Assembly (NCBI GenBank): GCA_001510575.1
Contig: LNGK01000005.1
Span: forward strand, 2,976,574 to 3,040,573
Direction: 5' to 3'
Length of the DNA: 64,000 bases
Source: Knoxdaviesia capensis
Lineage: Eukaryota; Ascomycota; Sordariomycetes; Microascales; Gondwanamycetaceae
In this document: positions 11,052 through 20,673 of the stretch, one piece after another
Layout: each line of letters begins with the position of its first letter
Numbering within the stretch: the stretch's first letter is position 1
The notes under the pieces: generated by a model
Told to the model about the DNA's origin: nothing
Seen by the model: only the letters and a program-made list of their open reading frames with translations
Database searches by the model: none
Program-made: the position numbers and the translations under genes

Positions 11052-11741
11052 AGATAGCCACGGGAAACCCTAAACTCGGAAGTCAGGGAGCGCTAAGATA
11101 GCTTAAATATCCATTTATTGCCATTATTTTTATTATTTTTTATTGCTGTTATTTTCGGAGGGGGGTTTTTAGGCCGGCCCGGCCTTCGCGCGGAGGCGGT
11201 ACTTACTTACTATCTATCGGTGGGGATAGTACTAGCCACAGGTACCGGAGGGAAACAGATAACCATGATAGCCAGTTGCTTGTGCCGTATTACTCTCTTC
11301 AGCTTGGTTGGGCTCTAAGCATCCATCCTGAGCATCGGAAGAGTGTGTGAGTCCGTGATAAGCGATCGCCGATTGGCGGCTTCGGCCTTGCTCAACACGC
11401 GCAGTTTACTTGGCTACAGGGTCTCTTCCGCGTAGAATGCTTCCTGTTCCTACGGAGTATAGCTGCTGGATCTCTTGCATCCCCTCAGTCCAAACCCCCC
11501 CCCAAAGTTAAACGGGCCCCCAAGTGGTCTCTGTGATAGCTTCACCCAAGATCTTTTGTGTGCTTGGCTATCCTTAACGGAGTTTTGCGTGTAATCCTTC
11601 GTTTTGTCGTGCCGGAATCCGATTCGTGAGGGAGCCGGTAAATTTAGAAGCGGAATCTTACCAACGGCCGCAGAAGAACGGGGGGAATCAAGTCTAAAAA
11701 GCTTCCCTTCACCCTCATTTCCTCCGTTTTGCTTCTTATCA
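11052..11741. promoter_or_regulatory. Cluster of eight GATA-factor sites upstream of the hydantoinase fusion gene
   Basis: WGATAR matches at 11052-11057, 11096-11101, 11210-11215 (minus), 11257-11262, 11266-11271, 11356-11361, 11534-11539 and 11736-11741 (minus): eight in 0.69 kb against about 1.4 expected by chance. The spacing and density resemble AreA/Nit2-controlled fungal promoters. This fits a role in nitrogen-source use (inference). Confidence 0.45.
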
Positions 11742-11827
11742 ATCTCTCTCCCATGCATTTTTCAGGCTTCCTTCCCTCACAAGAACGGAGTTAACAACAG
11801 TTCACCTCCCCGCAACCTTCGGAGTCC

Positions 11828-11862
11828 AACCCTAACCCTAGGCCTAACCCGAACCCGAACCC
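11828..11862 (+). repeat. Interstitial telomere-type repeat in the leader of the fusion gene
   Basis: AACCCTAACCCTA followed by CCTAACCCGAACCCGAACCC, i.e. degenerate CCCTAA units, about 140 bp upstream of the start codon at 12001. In fungi such units are either telobox sites bound by TTAGGG-binding factors or scars of telomere-repeat insertion. Confidence 0.75.
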
Positions 11863-12000
11863 CTCATCGCTTCGACCTTGGGTCTTCCTTCACGGCCGGC
11901 TTTCCGTCTATCTCCCTCTTTAGTCTTTTCCCCTTTAACTCTTCTCTCTCTACACTGAATCTGTGCTTCGATACGTTTCTTATTGTCATATCTATTCAAA

Positions 12001-15000
12001 ATGGCCGGCACTCTTGTTGTTGGCGTCGACGTTGGCGGTACGCAAACCACCACTGTCTTGCCCCCTGCGGTTGTCTTTCTAACAGCTCTCTAGGAACCAA
12101 CACCGACTCGGTGCTTCTCGACATCTCCAAGACCGGCACATCGGCCGTGCTGTCGTCGCACAAGGCGCAAACCACCGCCGAAGTCACCGAGGGCGTCGAG
12201 GCCTCGCTGGCAACGCTCCTGCAGAAGCCGATCGCCGGCACCGGCCCCGAGCCGCAGCGACCCGACCCGGCGTCGATCGCGGCGCTGGCCATCGGCACCA
12301 CGCACTTCATCAACGCGATTGTGCAGCGGAATGCGACCCTGCTGGCCCGCGTAGCCGTGCTGCGCATCGGCTCGTTCGGCTTCGTGTCCGGCGTGCTGCC
12401 GTTCGCCGACTGGCCGGTCGACCTGCGCCGCATCATCGAGGGCTACTCGGCCATCGTGCCGGGCGGCGTCAACATCGACGGCCGCCTGGTGGCCCCGCTC
12501 GACGAGCAGGCCATCCGCGAGCAGGCGCGCATCATCTACGGCCGCCGCCTGCGCACCGTCGTGGTGGTCGGCATGAGCTCGCCGATGGACCGCGAGTTCC
12601 ACCAGGAGGCCCAGCTGCGCGATATCCTGCTGGACGAGCTGACGCTGCTGGATGCTATCTTTGCCCGGACGGTCGACGTGGTCCTGTCGCACACTGTGGC
12701 CGGCCCGGGAATCATTGCCCGCGAGAACGCGTCGATCCTCAACGCCGCCATTCTCCAGTTCGCCCGCCGCACCGTGTACTCGTTCTTCCGCGCCATGCGC
12801 CGCGCCGGCCTGCGGTGCCCGCTATACCTGACCTCCAACAGCGGCCACTTGCTGCCGTTCTCCGAAGCTATCAACTTCCCGATCCGCATCTTCTCGTCGG
12901 GTGCCACGAACTCCATGCGTGGAGCCGCCTTCTTGTCCCGGGGAGACCTGCACGTCGGCGACGCGGTCATCGCCGACCCCGCCTCTGCTTCCGCTCCGCG
13001 TGGCTGTGTGGTCATTGATATTGGTGGCACAACATCTGATGTTGGTGCCCTGCTCCCCAACGGATACCCCCGCCTCAGCAAGACCTACACCGATTTGGCG
13101 GGCGTCAAGATCAACCTTGATATGCCGTCGGTTGAGAGCATTGGTCTCGGTGGTGGCTCTATTGTCAGTGTTGACGACACATCCTCCGAGACTGTCCGGA
13201 CGACTGTCGGCCCCAATTCCGTTGGCCACGAGCTGATCACCAAGGCGTTGTCCTTTGGAGGTAGCGTGACCACCGCCACCGACATTGCCGTGGCGGCCGC
13301 GGAGAAGGATATGGGGGTTGGCAACGCCGACCTCGCCAAGTCGCAGCTCTCGCCGGCCGTCGTAGCCAGCGCCCGCGAGCGCATGAAGCACATGCTCGAG
13401 AGCCTCGTCGACCGGATCAAGCTGTCGCCCGAAGACTGCACGGTAGTCCTCGTCGGCGGCGGCGCCATTCTGTGCCCGACGTCCCTGCGCGGCGTGGACC
13501 GCATTCTCCGGGCTGAGCACTCTGAGGTGGCCAACGCCATTGGTGCGGCGCTGGCCAACATCTCCGGCAAGGCCGAGGAGTTCGTCGAGGCGGCCGATGT
13601 CGAGGGCGGCGTGGCCAAGGTGCGGGCCGTTGCGGTGGCGAACGCGGTGGCCAAAGGCGGTGTTGACGACGGCAACTTCGTCGTGCTGACCGAGGAGATC
13701 GAGTGGGTGCCGTACATGGACCACAAGCGGATGGTGCGCGTCGAGGTGGCGCTGGCCGCCGACCACGCCCGCGTGTACGCCGCGATGCTCGCCTCCCCGG
13801 GCGCCGGCGACCCGGAAGCCCTCGCCCACGAGGGTGCCGCTGTCGACAACGACTCGGCTATCGACGTGCATGACGCCAAAGACGCCGATGACAGCACCAC
13901 GGCCCCGGCGTCCGGCTTCGTGCTGCACCCGGAGGTCGACACCCCGGTGGCCGACCTCGCGGCGTACCGGCCGGCAATCTCCAGCAAGCGCGAGTGGATC
14001 GTGTCGGCCACCGACCTCAAGTTCATCGAGATCGGCTGCTACATCCTCGGCTGCGGCGGCGGCGGCACGCCGTACGCGGCGTACCTCAGCCTGCTGCAGC
14101 TGCTGCGCGAGGGCGAGGTCCTCCGGCTTACACACGTCGACGACCTGAAAGACGACGACTCGCTGCCGCCGGTCGCCGGCATCGGCACTCCGGCTGTTGG
14201 TCTGGAGCGTCTGGCCAGTGATGCAGTCAACGACGCGGTTGAGAAGCTGGCCGAGGAGTTCGGGTATGCGCCGTTCACGCATCTCCTTCCGTCGGAGATC
14301 GGCGGGTTCAACGGTATTGGAACGTTGGTGCAGGGAATCAAGCGGTTCTCTGATCTGCCGGTCATTGACGGTGACTTGATGGGTACGTTCTCTCTCTCTC
14401 TCTCTCTCTCTCTTCTCTTTTCCGCTCTATGCATCTCTAATATCTTATACGGGCAAAATGCTAACGAGATCAAACTATTTACATAGGCCGTGCCTACCCC
14501 AAGTTCGAAATGGTGTCCCGTTTCGTGCACGCCAAAACCGTCAACGAACTCCTCCCCGTGATGATGGCCTCCGGCGACGGCCGCCACATCTCAATTCCCG
14601 CCGGCCAGACCGACGAGACGGCGGCCGGAATCGCCATCCGGGACGCGTGTGCCGAGTTTGGGCAAGTCTTTCTTTTTCCCATCTTATCTTCATTTTCTTT
14701 CCCTCTCTCCTTCATTCTCCTTCCTTCTTCTTCTCTCTCTCCAAGGCTAATACTGACGGTGATTGGTTCACAGCTTCGCCGCCGGCGCCGCCGGAATCCC
14801 CCTAACCGGCGTCGAGATGCGCGAATACGGCATCCCCAACACATTCTCACTCGCCTGGCGCATCGGCCGCGCCGTGCGCCGCGCCCAGCTCGAGTCGTCC
14901 ATCTCCACCGTGACCTCCGCGATCATTGACGCTTGCGGCGGCCCGCAGTCCGCGCGCCGCGTCTTCACCGGCAAGATCCGCACCGTGCAGACACGCATCA

Positions 15001-15581
15001 CGCCGTCCGGGCATTCTTTGGGCGAGGTGATCATCGAGCAGCTGCGGGCCGACGAGGTCGAGATGGACGGCGATCGGCCCGATGGGACGGGGCTGGCGTC
15101 CGAGCTTGTGGAGGTTCGCGTGCCGTTTATGAATGAGAATATGGCGGTTATCGGGAGGAAGGCGGATGGTGCCGAGGAGGTGAGGTTTCTTTTCTTTCTG
15201 ATGTTTCCTGTCGAAATCGCCTGCTAACATGCTTTGGTTCAGATCCTCGCTACCGTGCCCGATCTCATCTCTGTCCTCGATGCCTCGACCGGCGAGAACA
15301 TCGGCGTCCAAGAATATAGGCTCGTTTACCCCCTCTACTACCCTCTATCCGCTCTCTTCCCCCTTCACCCACTCACTCAACTATACTAACTCTGAACACT
15401 CTCTGTCTATAGATACGGCATCAAAGTCATCGTCCTGGCCATGGCGCCCCACCCGGTCTGGACCTCGAAACGCGGCCTCGAAGTCGGCGGCCCGAAGGCG
15501 TTCGACCTCCCGTACGAGTACACATCCACGTTGGTGTACTCGAAGCCGATCAGTGTGATTGACGAGTTTGAAGTCAAATAA
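12001..15581 (+). CDS. Hydantoinase/oxoprolinase A subunit fused to S-Me-THD (DUF917) domain
   Basis: Predicted cytosolic, ATP-dependent cyclic-amide hydrolase (HyuA type) joined to an S-methyl-thiohydantoin-desulfurase-like domain. Six exons, 12001-12037, 12094-14382, 14487-14661, 14774-15179, 15243-15319 and 15413-15581, give 1050 residues. The first 37-nt exon splits the nucleotide-binding motif, restoring VDVGGTNTDSVLLD (residues 9-22). Further HyuA signatures are IGTTHFINAIVQRN, SNSGHLLPFSEAINFP, VIDIGGTTSDVGALLPNG and LGGGSIVSVDD. The second domain begins near residue 655 with FIEIGCYILGCGGGG, continues with DLPVIDGDLMGRAYPKFEM and ends with EYRYGIKVIVLAMAPHPVW and a DUF917-like C-terminus. 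Introns 3 and 5 need GC donors to keep these conserved stretches in frame. The substrate (hydantoin, thiohydantoin, oxoproline or other lactam) is not decided by sequence. It converges with a Zn2Cys6 gene and lies divergent from the permease. Confidence 0.9.
14389..14412 (+). repeat. (TC)n microsatellite just after a splice donor
   Basis: Begins about 6 nt after the GTACGT donor of intron 2 (14383-14486) in the hydantoinase fusion gene. The KamA-like gene has the same arrangement in its intron 1. Confidence 0.85.
14662..14773 (+). other. GC-AG intron (intron 3 of the hydantoinase fusion gene)
   Basis: The donor is GCAAGT, the standard GC-donor consensus, and the acceptor is TTCACAG. Only this choice joins the CAEFG and FAAGAAGIPLTG segments in frame. 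The nearby GT at 14666 has the wrong phase for the acceptor. The 112-nt intron is strongly pyrimidine-rich. Confidence 0.75.
15320..15412 (+). other. Probable second GC-AG intron (intron 5 of the hydantoinase fusion gene)
   Basis: Exon end TATAG, donor GCTCGT, branch ACTAAC, acceptor CTATAG. It joins GENIGVQEY to RYGIKVIVLAM in frame. The only close GT (15324) gives a frameshift with every nearby acceptor. The donor departs from the usual GCAAGT, so a base error or a different splice plan remains possible. Confidence 0.55.
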
Positions 15582-16137
15582 ACGAGATAAACGACTCTAT
15601 GCGTGTGTTGATATATTGAGTATCTTGTTCAGCATGAAATGATAAGAGCATATTGCGACGGTGGAGGGCTGCGTATGCAGAAAAGCAAGCCCCTTAGGTA
15701 GTCCACATTCCTGGTATCTGAAACTACAGGTCATATCCAAAGAACGTTTTGAGTCCGAATAGATACAAAAGCGTGTCATAAGTCGAAGCCAGGTATAGCC
15801 CATGCATGAAGTTGTATATGCCGATGTGCTATCGATATCATATATGTGGAGGTAACATGTTGGATGTACGAACAGAGGAACAACATAGACTCTAAGTTCA
15901 AGTACCTAAGGTCAGATACCCAGGCCAAAACATCGCAGTAAAAGATAATAATAAAAACAAGACATCTATCATCATCACCAAACCCGTCCATCTCCCTCTC
16001 ACTTGAATAGGAGACATCCGATACCCGCAGCCAAACCCCATGTTTGCTATCTGCCACCCACCCTCATTAACCATGTTGTCCCCCAAAGAAAAGAAGTAAA
16101 AAGCCTAACCAACTCCCAGCGCAGACACGAAACCCCC
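15582..16137. other. Convergent 3' region
   Basis: 556 bp between the stop codons of the hydantoinase fusion gene (+) and the Zn2Cys6 gene (-). It should hold both 3' UTRs and polyadenylation sites. No gene or repeat was seen. Confidence 0.7.
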
Positions 16138-18749
16138 CTAAATTGGCAGACACTCGCCCGGGTACTGCTGCGCAATAACCATCCAGTTCCACTCCCGGCC
16201 CTCGTCCCGCGCCCGCCACACCCGCTCCTCCACAAACGTGCGTGTCCGCTCCACCGTGACAGTGTGCCGATGGTCCACAATCCGGTCGAAGATCTCCGAC
16301 ACTGCCGCGCGGTCGTCTTCAGCCTTGAGCTCGCACGCCGCCAGGAACACCGGCCACAACAGCAGCTTGGTCTCCGGGCCGGGCAGGCCGCCGACGTACA
16401 GGAGAATGTCATGTGCCTTTTGCAGTGCTTCGGCGTCGCCGTTGGCGTCGATCACGGCTGGGGGCCACGGGTCGGCGGGCGCTGCGGCACCGGCGCCTCC
16501 GTGGAGCGGCCCTGTGAAGAAGTATCCAGAGCTGGCTGCGTCGGTGGACAGAAGTGCATCTGCTGCGGCTGCAGACGTGGCGATCGGGCCTGTGGTGGAC
16601 AATGCCAACCCCAGATTCATGGGAGCAGGTGCAGACCCATCGCGGGCTGTGGTGGATTCGGACCCCGTGCCAGTCGGTGTATCAGCGTCAGGGGTTCCGG
16701 TTGACTGACGATACGTAGACAGCCCAGACGACACTGACACGGCAGCAGCGGGGGGTGGACTCAAGCTAGCCGGGTGCATCAAACGGTGGAGGTACAGCAG
16801 AGCGCCGGATCGGTACGCAGCCGCTTGTGCTCGGAACTTGCGCGTAGTGCGAAATGGTTGGGCGTCAGACACGGGAGGCTCCCACGAACTGATCCGACGT
16901 CGCAGAGATTCGGCACGCAACATCAAATCGGACCCGTTCGACATGGGAAAGCCCGAGGCGGCGTGGAAGCTGTTCGGGTCTAATTCGGGAATGGCGTCGT
17001 CGGAGGCGCTGCCCATCCACGAATCATCGTTATGGGATGGCCCGTCAAGCATAGGATCAACATAGTATGGCAGGTGAGTAGAGTACGGAGATAGGACTGC
17101 AGATGGCGGTGTGGATTCTGCGGTCTTGTGAGAGGGGTGAGCTGGGGGGTGAGGTATTGTAGTCGAGGCGGCGGGGGGATTTGAGATTCCGAGCAGTTGG
17201 TCGCGCATGTCTTCAGCCAGGGCACACAGCTCTTCAATCAGAGGCACCAGGGTGGTGGTGTATCCATGAAGGCGGTCAGCGCGTCGAAATTCTGCCGCAT
17301 CATACCACACAAAGCTGGGGATGCGTAATCGGCGCATTGAGACAATCGATACAACGAGATCCTGGCGCGCTAAGGCTCGTAGCAGGTAGCGGCCGACGGA
17401 GGATATCGAGCCTCCGGACGCGAGATGGTGGGCAAGAACAGCGGAAACGTTCGAAAGCACGTTGGGAATGGTGACTTGGTCGGACGGTTGAGCGTGGCTT
17501 ACAAGCTTGAGAGAACGAGTCAAGTGGGTTAGAAAGACGGATGCTTATGAAAGCCTGAACATACTGAATAACTACATACCTCCATTGCGCACAAGCCCAG
17601 CAGCAGCGCCAGAGCCGACTCAAAGTAGAAGCTCGACGGCTTCATGCGGCGAAGATTGGCCAGAATACGTGCGCGGCGGTTGAGCACCATGACCGACGAC
17701 GCAACCGAAGGAAGCGGGATCGATGACCGGCCGCGTCCGCGACCACGCGTCGATTCAGTGTCGACAACATACGAGTATCCAATGGCCGAGAGAGTATCAG
17801 CAATGGTGATGGGATCCAGCTGCATAATCAGCAACACATTTGCATTCATTTCGTTGACAAACTCGTCTCCCAGCAGCAGCTCCGACGGGTGGCGGTTGAA
17901 GTACACCTCAATGTTCCGCTCGTCTCCCGGGGACACCACACCGGGCGGGATTAGCGCAAGCAGCCCGAAGCCGTCCATGGGCGACGGACTGCGGCCGTAC
18001 ACGCGGTCATTGGGGCCGTAGGTGGTCACAGATCCGGGGGAGGAGGCTGCGACAGCCGAGCCACGGCTACGTCGTCGGGGAGAGTCTGTCGCGGTGGTGC
18101 TGGGCATGAGTGAGTTTGTTGTCGAGGCGGACTGTCGGCGGGGGGTTGATGGTGGCCGAGCGGCCTGGCTTGTATGTGGTGGAATGGAAGCTGATGAGGA
18201 TGCTGCGGGACCCGATGCAGCAGTTCCTGCAATGCGGATGGTGGCTGGGTCGGAATCGGTTGCGGGGTATGCAGGCGTATTCGACGTTGGTGATACGGGC
18301 CGTAGCGAAGCTGACGCCGGAGTGGCGGCGGCGACAACGGGGGTGTTATTGGCAGCGCTGGCTTTGGCTGCAGCAGCGGCGGCGGCGCGGCCACGGGCCG
18401 AAGTCGCCGACCCGGAGCCAGCCACGGGCGGCGGCTTCGCGTACCCCTGGCACACGCGACGTCGGCGGGCGCACGTGCCGCACGACGGGCGAATCTCATC
18501 GCATTTGACCTTCAGCCGGCGGCAGTCAATACAGCCGTTCCGCGAGCGGCGCATAATCGGCGCGGCTGGGGGCGGGGGTTCGGTGGATGTTGTGGCGGTG
18601 GCAGCGGCACTAGCAGCGGCGGGAACCGCGCCATGATTCGCCGCCGTGACTGCGCTTTGTGTGACGGGGACACCGGCAGAAACAGAGCCCGCGACACGGG
18701 CCGGGCCGGGAGCGGAAGGGGCCATTATTCCGGGGGTCTCCATTTTCAT
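16138..18749 (-). CDS. Zn2Cys6 transcription factor with fungal_trans_2-type domain
   Basis: Nuclear DNA-binding regulator. Two exons, 17580-18749 and 16138-17505, flank a 74-nt intron (GTATGT donor, CTAAC branch, CAAG acceptor) that joins LLGLCAME to LVSHAQPSDQ; 845 residues. The binuclear zinc cluster spans residues 73-100 (CIDC, then RRLKVKC, RPSCGTC and RRRRVC), with spacing C-x2-C-x6-C-x6-C-x2-C-x6-C. A low-complexity Ala/Ser/Thr/Pro linker follows. The C-terminal half ends in the pattern LLLWPVFLAACELKAEDDR...FVEERVWRARDEG...WNWMVI, typical of the Fungal_trans_2 (DUF3468) regulatory domain. ATG 18749 is the first in frame; 18743 is an alternative. Being next to, and convergent with, the hydantoinase fusion makes it a candidate local regulator (inference). 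Confidence 0.92.
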
Positions 18750-20673
18750 ATCCGGCGCGGGATGCAGGAGGATTCAATTTACGAGGCCAAACCGGGAAAA
18801 AAGAGGAGAAGGTCTCAATTATCCATCTCCTTATTGAGAAAGCGGGCAAGACACAGTGCAATGATGGGAAACGAGGAGGACCAACAACAAGAGTAATTAT
18901 GAGAGGCGGACAGAAAATAAGAATAACGGGTTGAAGGGTAAAAGCGAAAAATGCGGAAAGACAGCAAGAAAGATGCGACGATGCATGTGAGGATGAACGT
19001 TCAACGTGGAGAAAGAAAGGAGGGAAGAGAACCGAGAGGGCGGACGATCTGATAAAGATAAGCCGTCTCGAAAGAAGCAAGTTCAGAGGATCCAAAAGGG
19101 CCCAGAGGAGAGCCAACCTAGCGGTTATAGCGAGCAGGTACCAGGAGTTAGTCGCTGTTGCCGGCAAGAATGCAAGTATCTACAGTATTAGGTAGGTCCC
19201 TGTAGCATGGGAACAGGGGAGAGAAACCAGACCGACGGAAAGGCCGAAAGTACTCCGACAACGGGAGTGAGTGAGGTGCGGGAAAGAACGACGAGCAGAT
19301 AAAGGTGGGCAGGGCCAAATGTGCCTGGGAAGGCGCGATGGGCAAGAGACGAGCTTGGATTGCAGGGTGGGGTGGCCTTCCTTCCCCCGAACATCGCCTC
19401 CTATGCCAGCTCTACCCGTCTCAAAATTCCAATGGAAGGAAAGTGTACAAGTTCCAGGAAGTCACACTGTTGCGCTTTTCCCCACTTTCTTCCCTACGCG
19501 GTCCACTTTCCCGCAGCCCAGGGGACTTCCTTCCCCGGGCTGCATGTGCGCGTGCCGACTTCGCTGGATTCCATCGGCAAGAGCCAGAGCATCCAGAAGA
19601 GTCTATCATGGATAAAGTCAATATTTGACGCCCAGATTATACACTCCTATCATTCGACCATACACTTGCGCCTTGCCGATATCAACGCCCATCGCGGGAA
19701 ACCAGGTCCCAGGTCTGTTCGAGTGGGAAACGCGGCCGCCCATATCGGGTCCTCCCCTCCTGAAAAGGTAATATTCTACCATGCCATATTGACACATGAA
19801 AGAAGGATTCAAGTACGAAGAGCCAGACATGGGGGAAACACCCTTGACTGCATGGAAGTCCCCTTCGAAGTCTTTCCAACACATAAGAAATCTGGGTTGT
19901 ATCTAACTAACTGAAAGGCTAACAACAAATTAAACTAGTGGTCTAGTAAAAATCCTAAAACAAGCCGATCCCAGCATGTGTTGCTCAGCTAACATCGGGC
20001 ATGCAACATGGGAAAAGTGACAAAAACTAGCCAAGTGACCCCCATTCACCGCAAAACTGTCGTGGAACCAACACCTGCGCAAGGGTCTAGTAGCGATGCA
20101 GGCCACGTCCCCATTTCCCAGCCCGCGCAATTTAGTCGGGGTCTGTTTGACGAGAGCTTGTCCGCCCAACCCCGACCGACATTCCCCAAAGGTGACGAAA
20201 CGACAATACGCCGAGCGAAGCACACATAAGACGGAACAACAAAGCAGAGAAAAAAGAGACAACAGTGGGGGGTAAAAATGGGGAAGAATCTCCGGGATCG
20301 GAGTCTGTGGACTGAACAAGGCAAAAAGACGAAAACGAGAAAATAACTGCGTCTCCGGAAAAGAATATCCCAGCATGGACGATTGTGCATGCGTGGTGAG
20401 TGGAAAAGTCCAGGGGAGAGAACTGGTGATGAACAAATGGGATATCAAAAATCGTGTGCGAATACCGGGAAGAAAGAGAAAAAGAAGGAAAAAAAGAGAC
20501 AAAAGAAAAAGAGTGAGAAAGAGAGACAGAGAGAGAAAAAAAGAACGATGGTGAGAGACTCCCTCATACTAATGCGCAGGCCCACGATGTTGCTGTCATT
20601 TTTGACAGCCAAAAACCACGTGTCCCACACCAAGGCCCGAAACGGCCAGAGAGGTCTCCGGAGCAAAGCCGGC
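18750..20673. other. Upstream region of the Zn2Cys6 gene
   Basis: 1.9 kb between the regulator start and the Ca2+-ATPase stop. It is purine-rich on the plus strand at 18880-19110 (a pyrimidine-rich leader for the minus-strand regulator) and again at 20450-20550. No family-like open frame, RNA gene or mobile element was seen. Confidence 0.6.

Larger units (their letters stand above)
8434..12000. other. Divergent intergenic region between permease and hydantoinase fusion
   Basis: 3.6 kb between two divergently transcribed genes, so both promoters lie here. The permease side (8434-9760) is strongly purine-rich on the plus strand, i.e. a pyrimidine-rich leader for the minus-strand gene. The fusion-gene side (about 11690-12000) is pyrimidine-rich on the plus strand. 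The middle (about 9900-11000) shows no gene. GATA-type sites, a 12-bp palindrome, a T12A16 tract and telomere-type repeats in it are listed separately. Confidence 0.65.

Noticed and set aside
12822..14282. 486-codon minus-strand open frame
   Set aside because: Exact shadow of the hydantoinase fusion exon 2. No motif, and biased Arg/Gly/Val/His composition.
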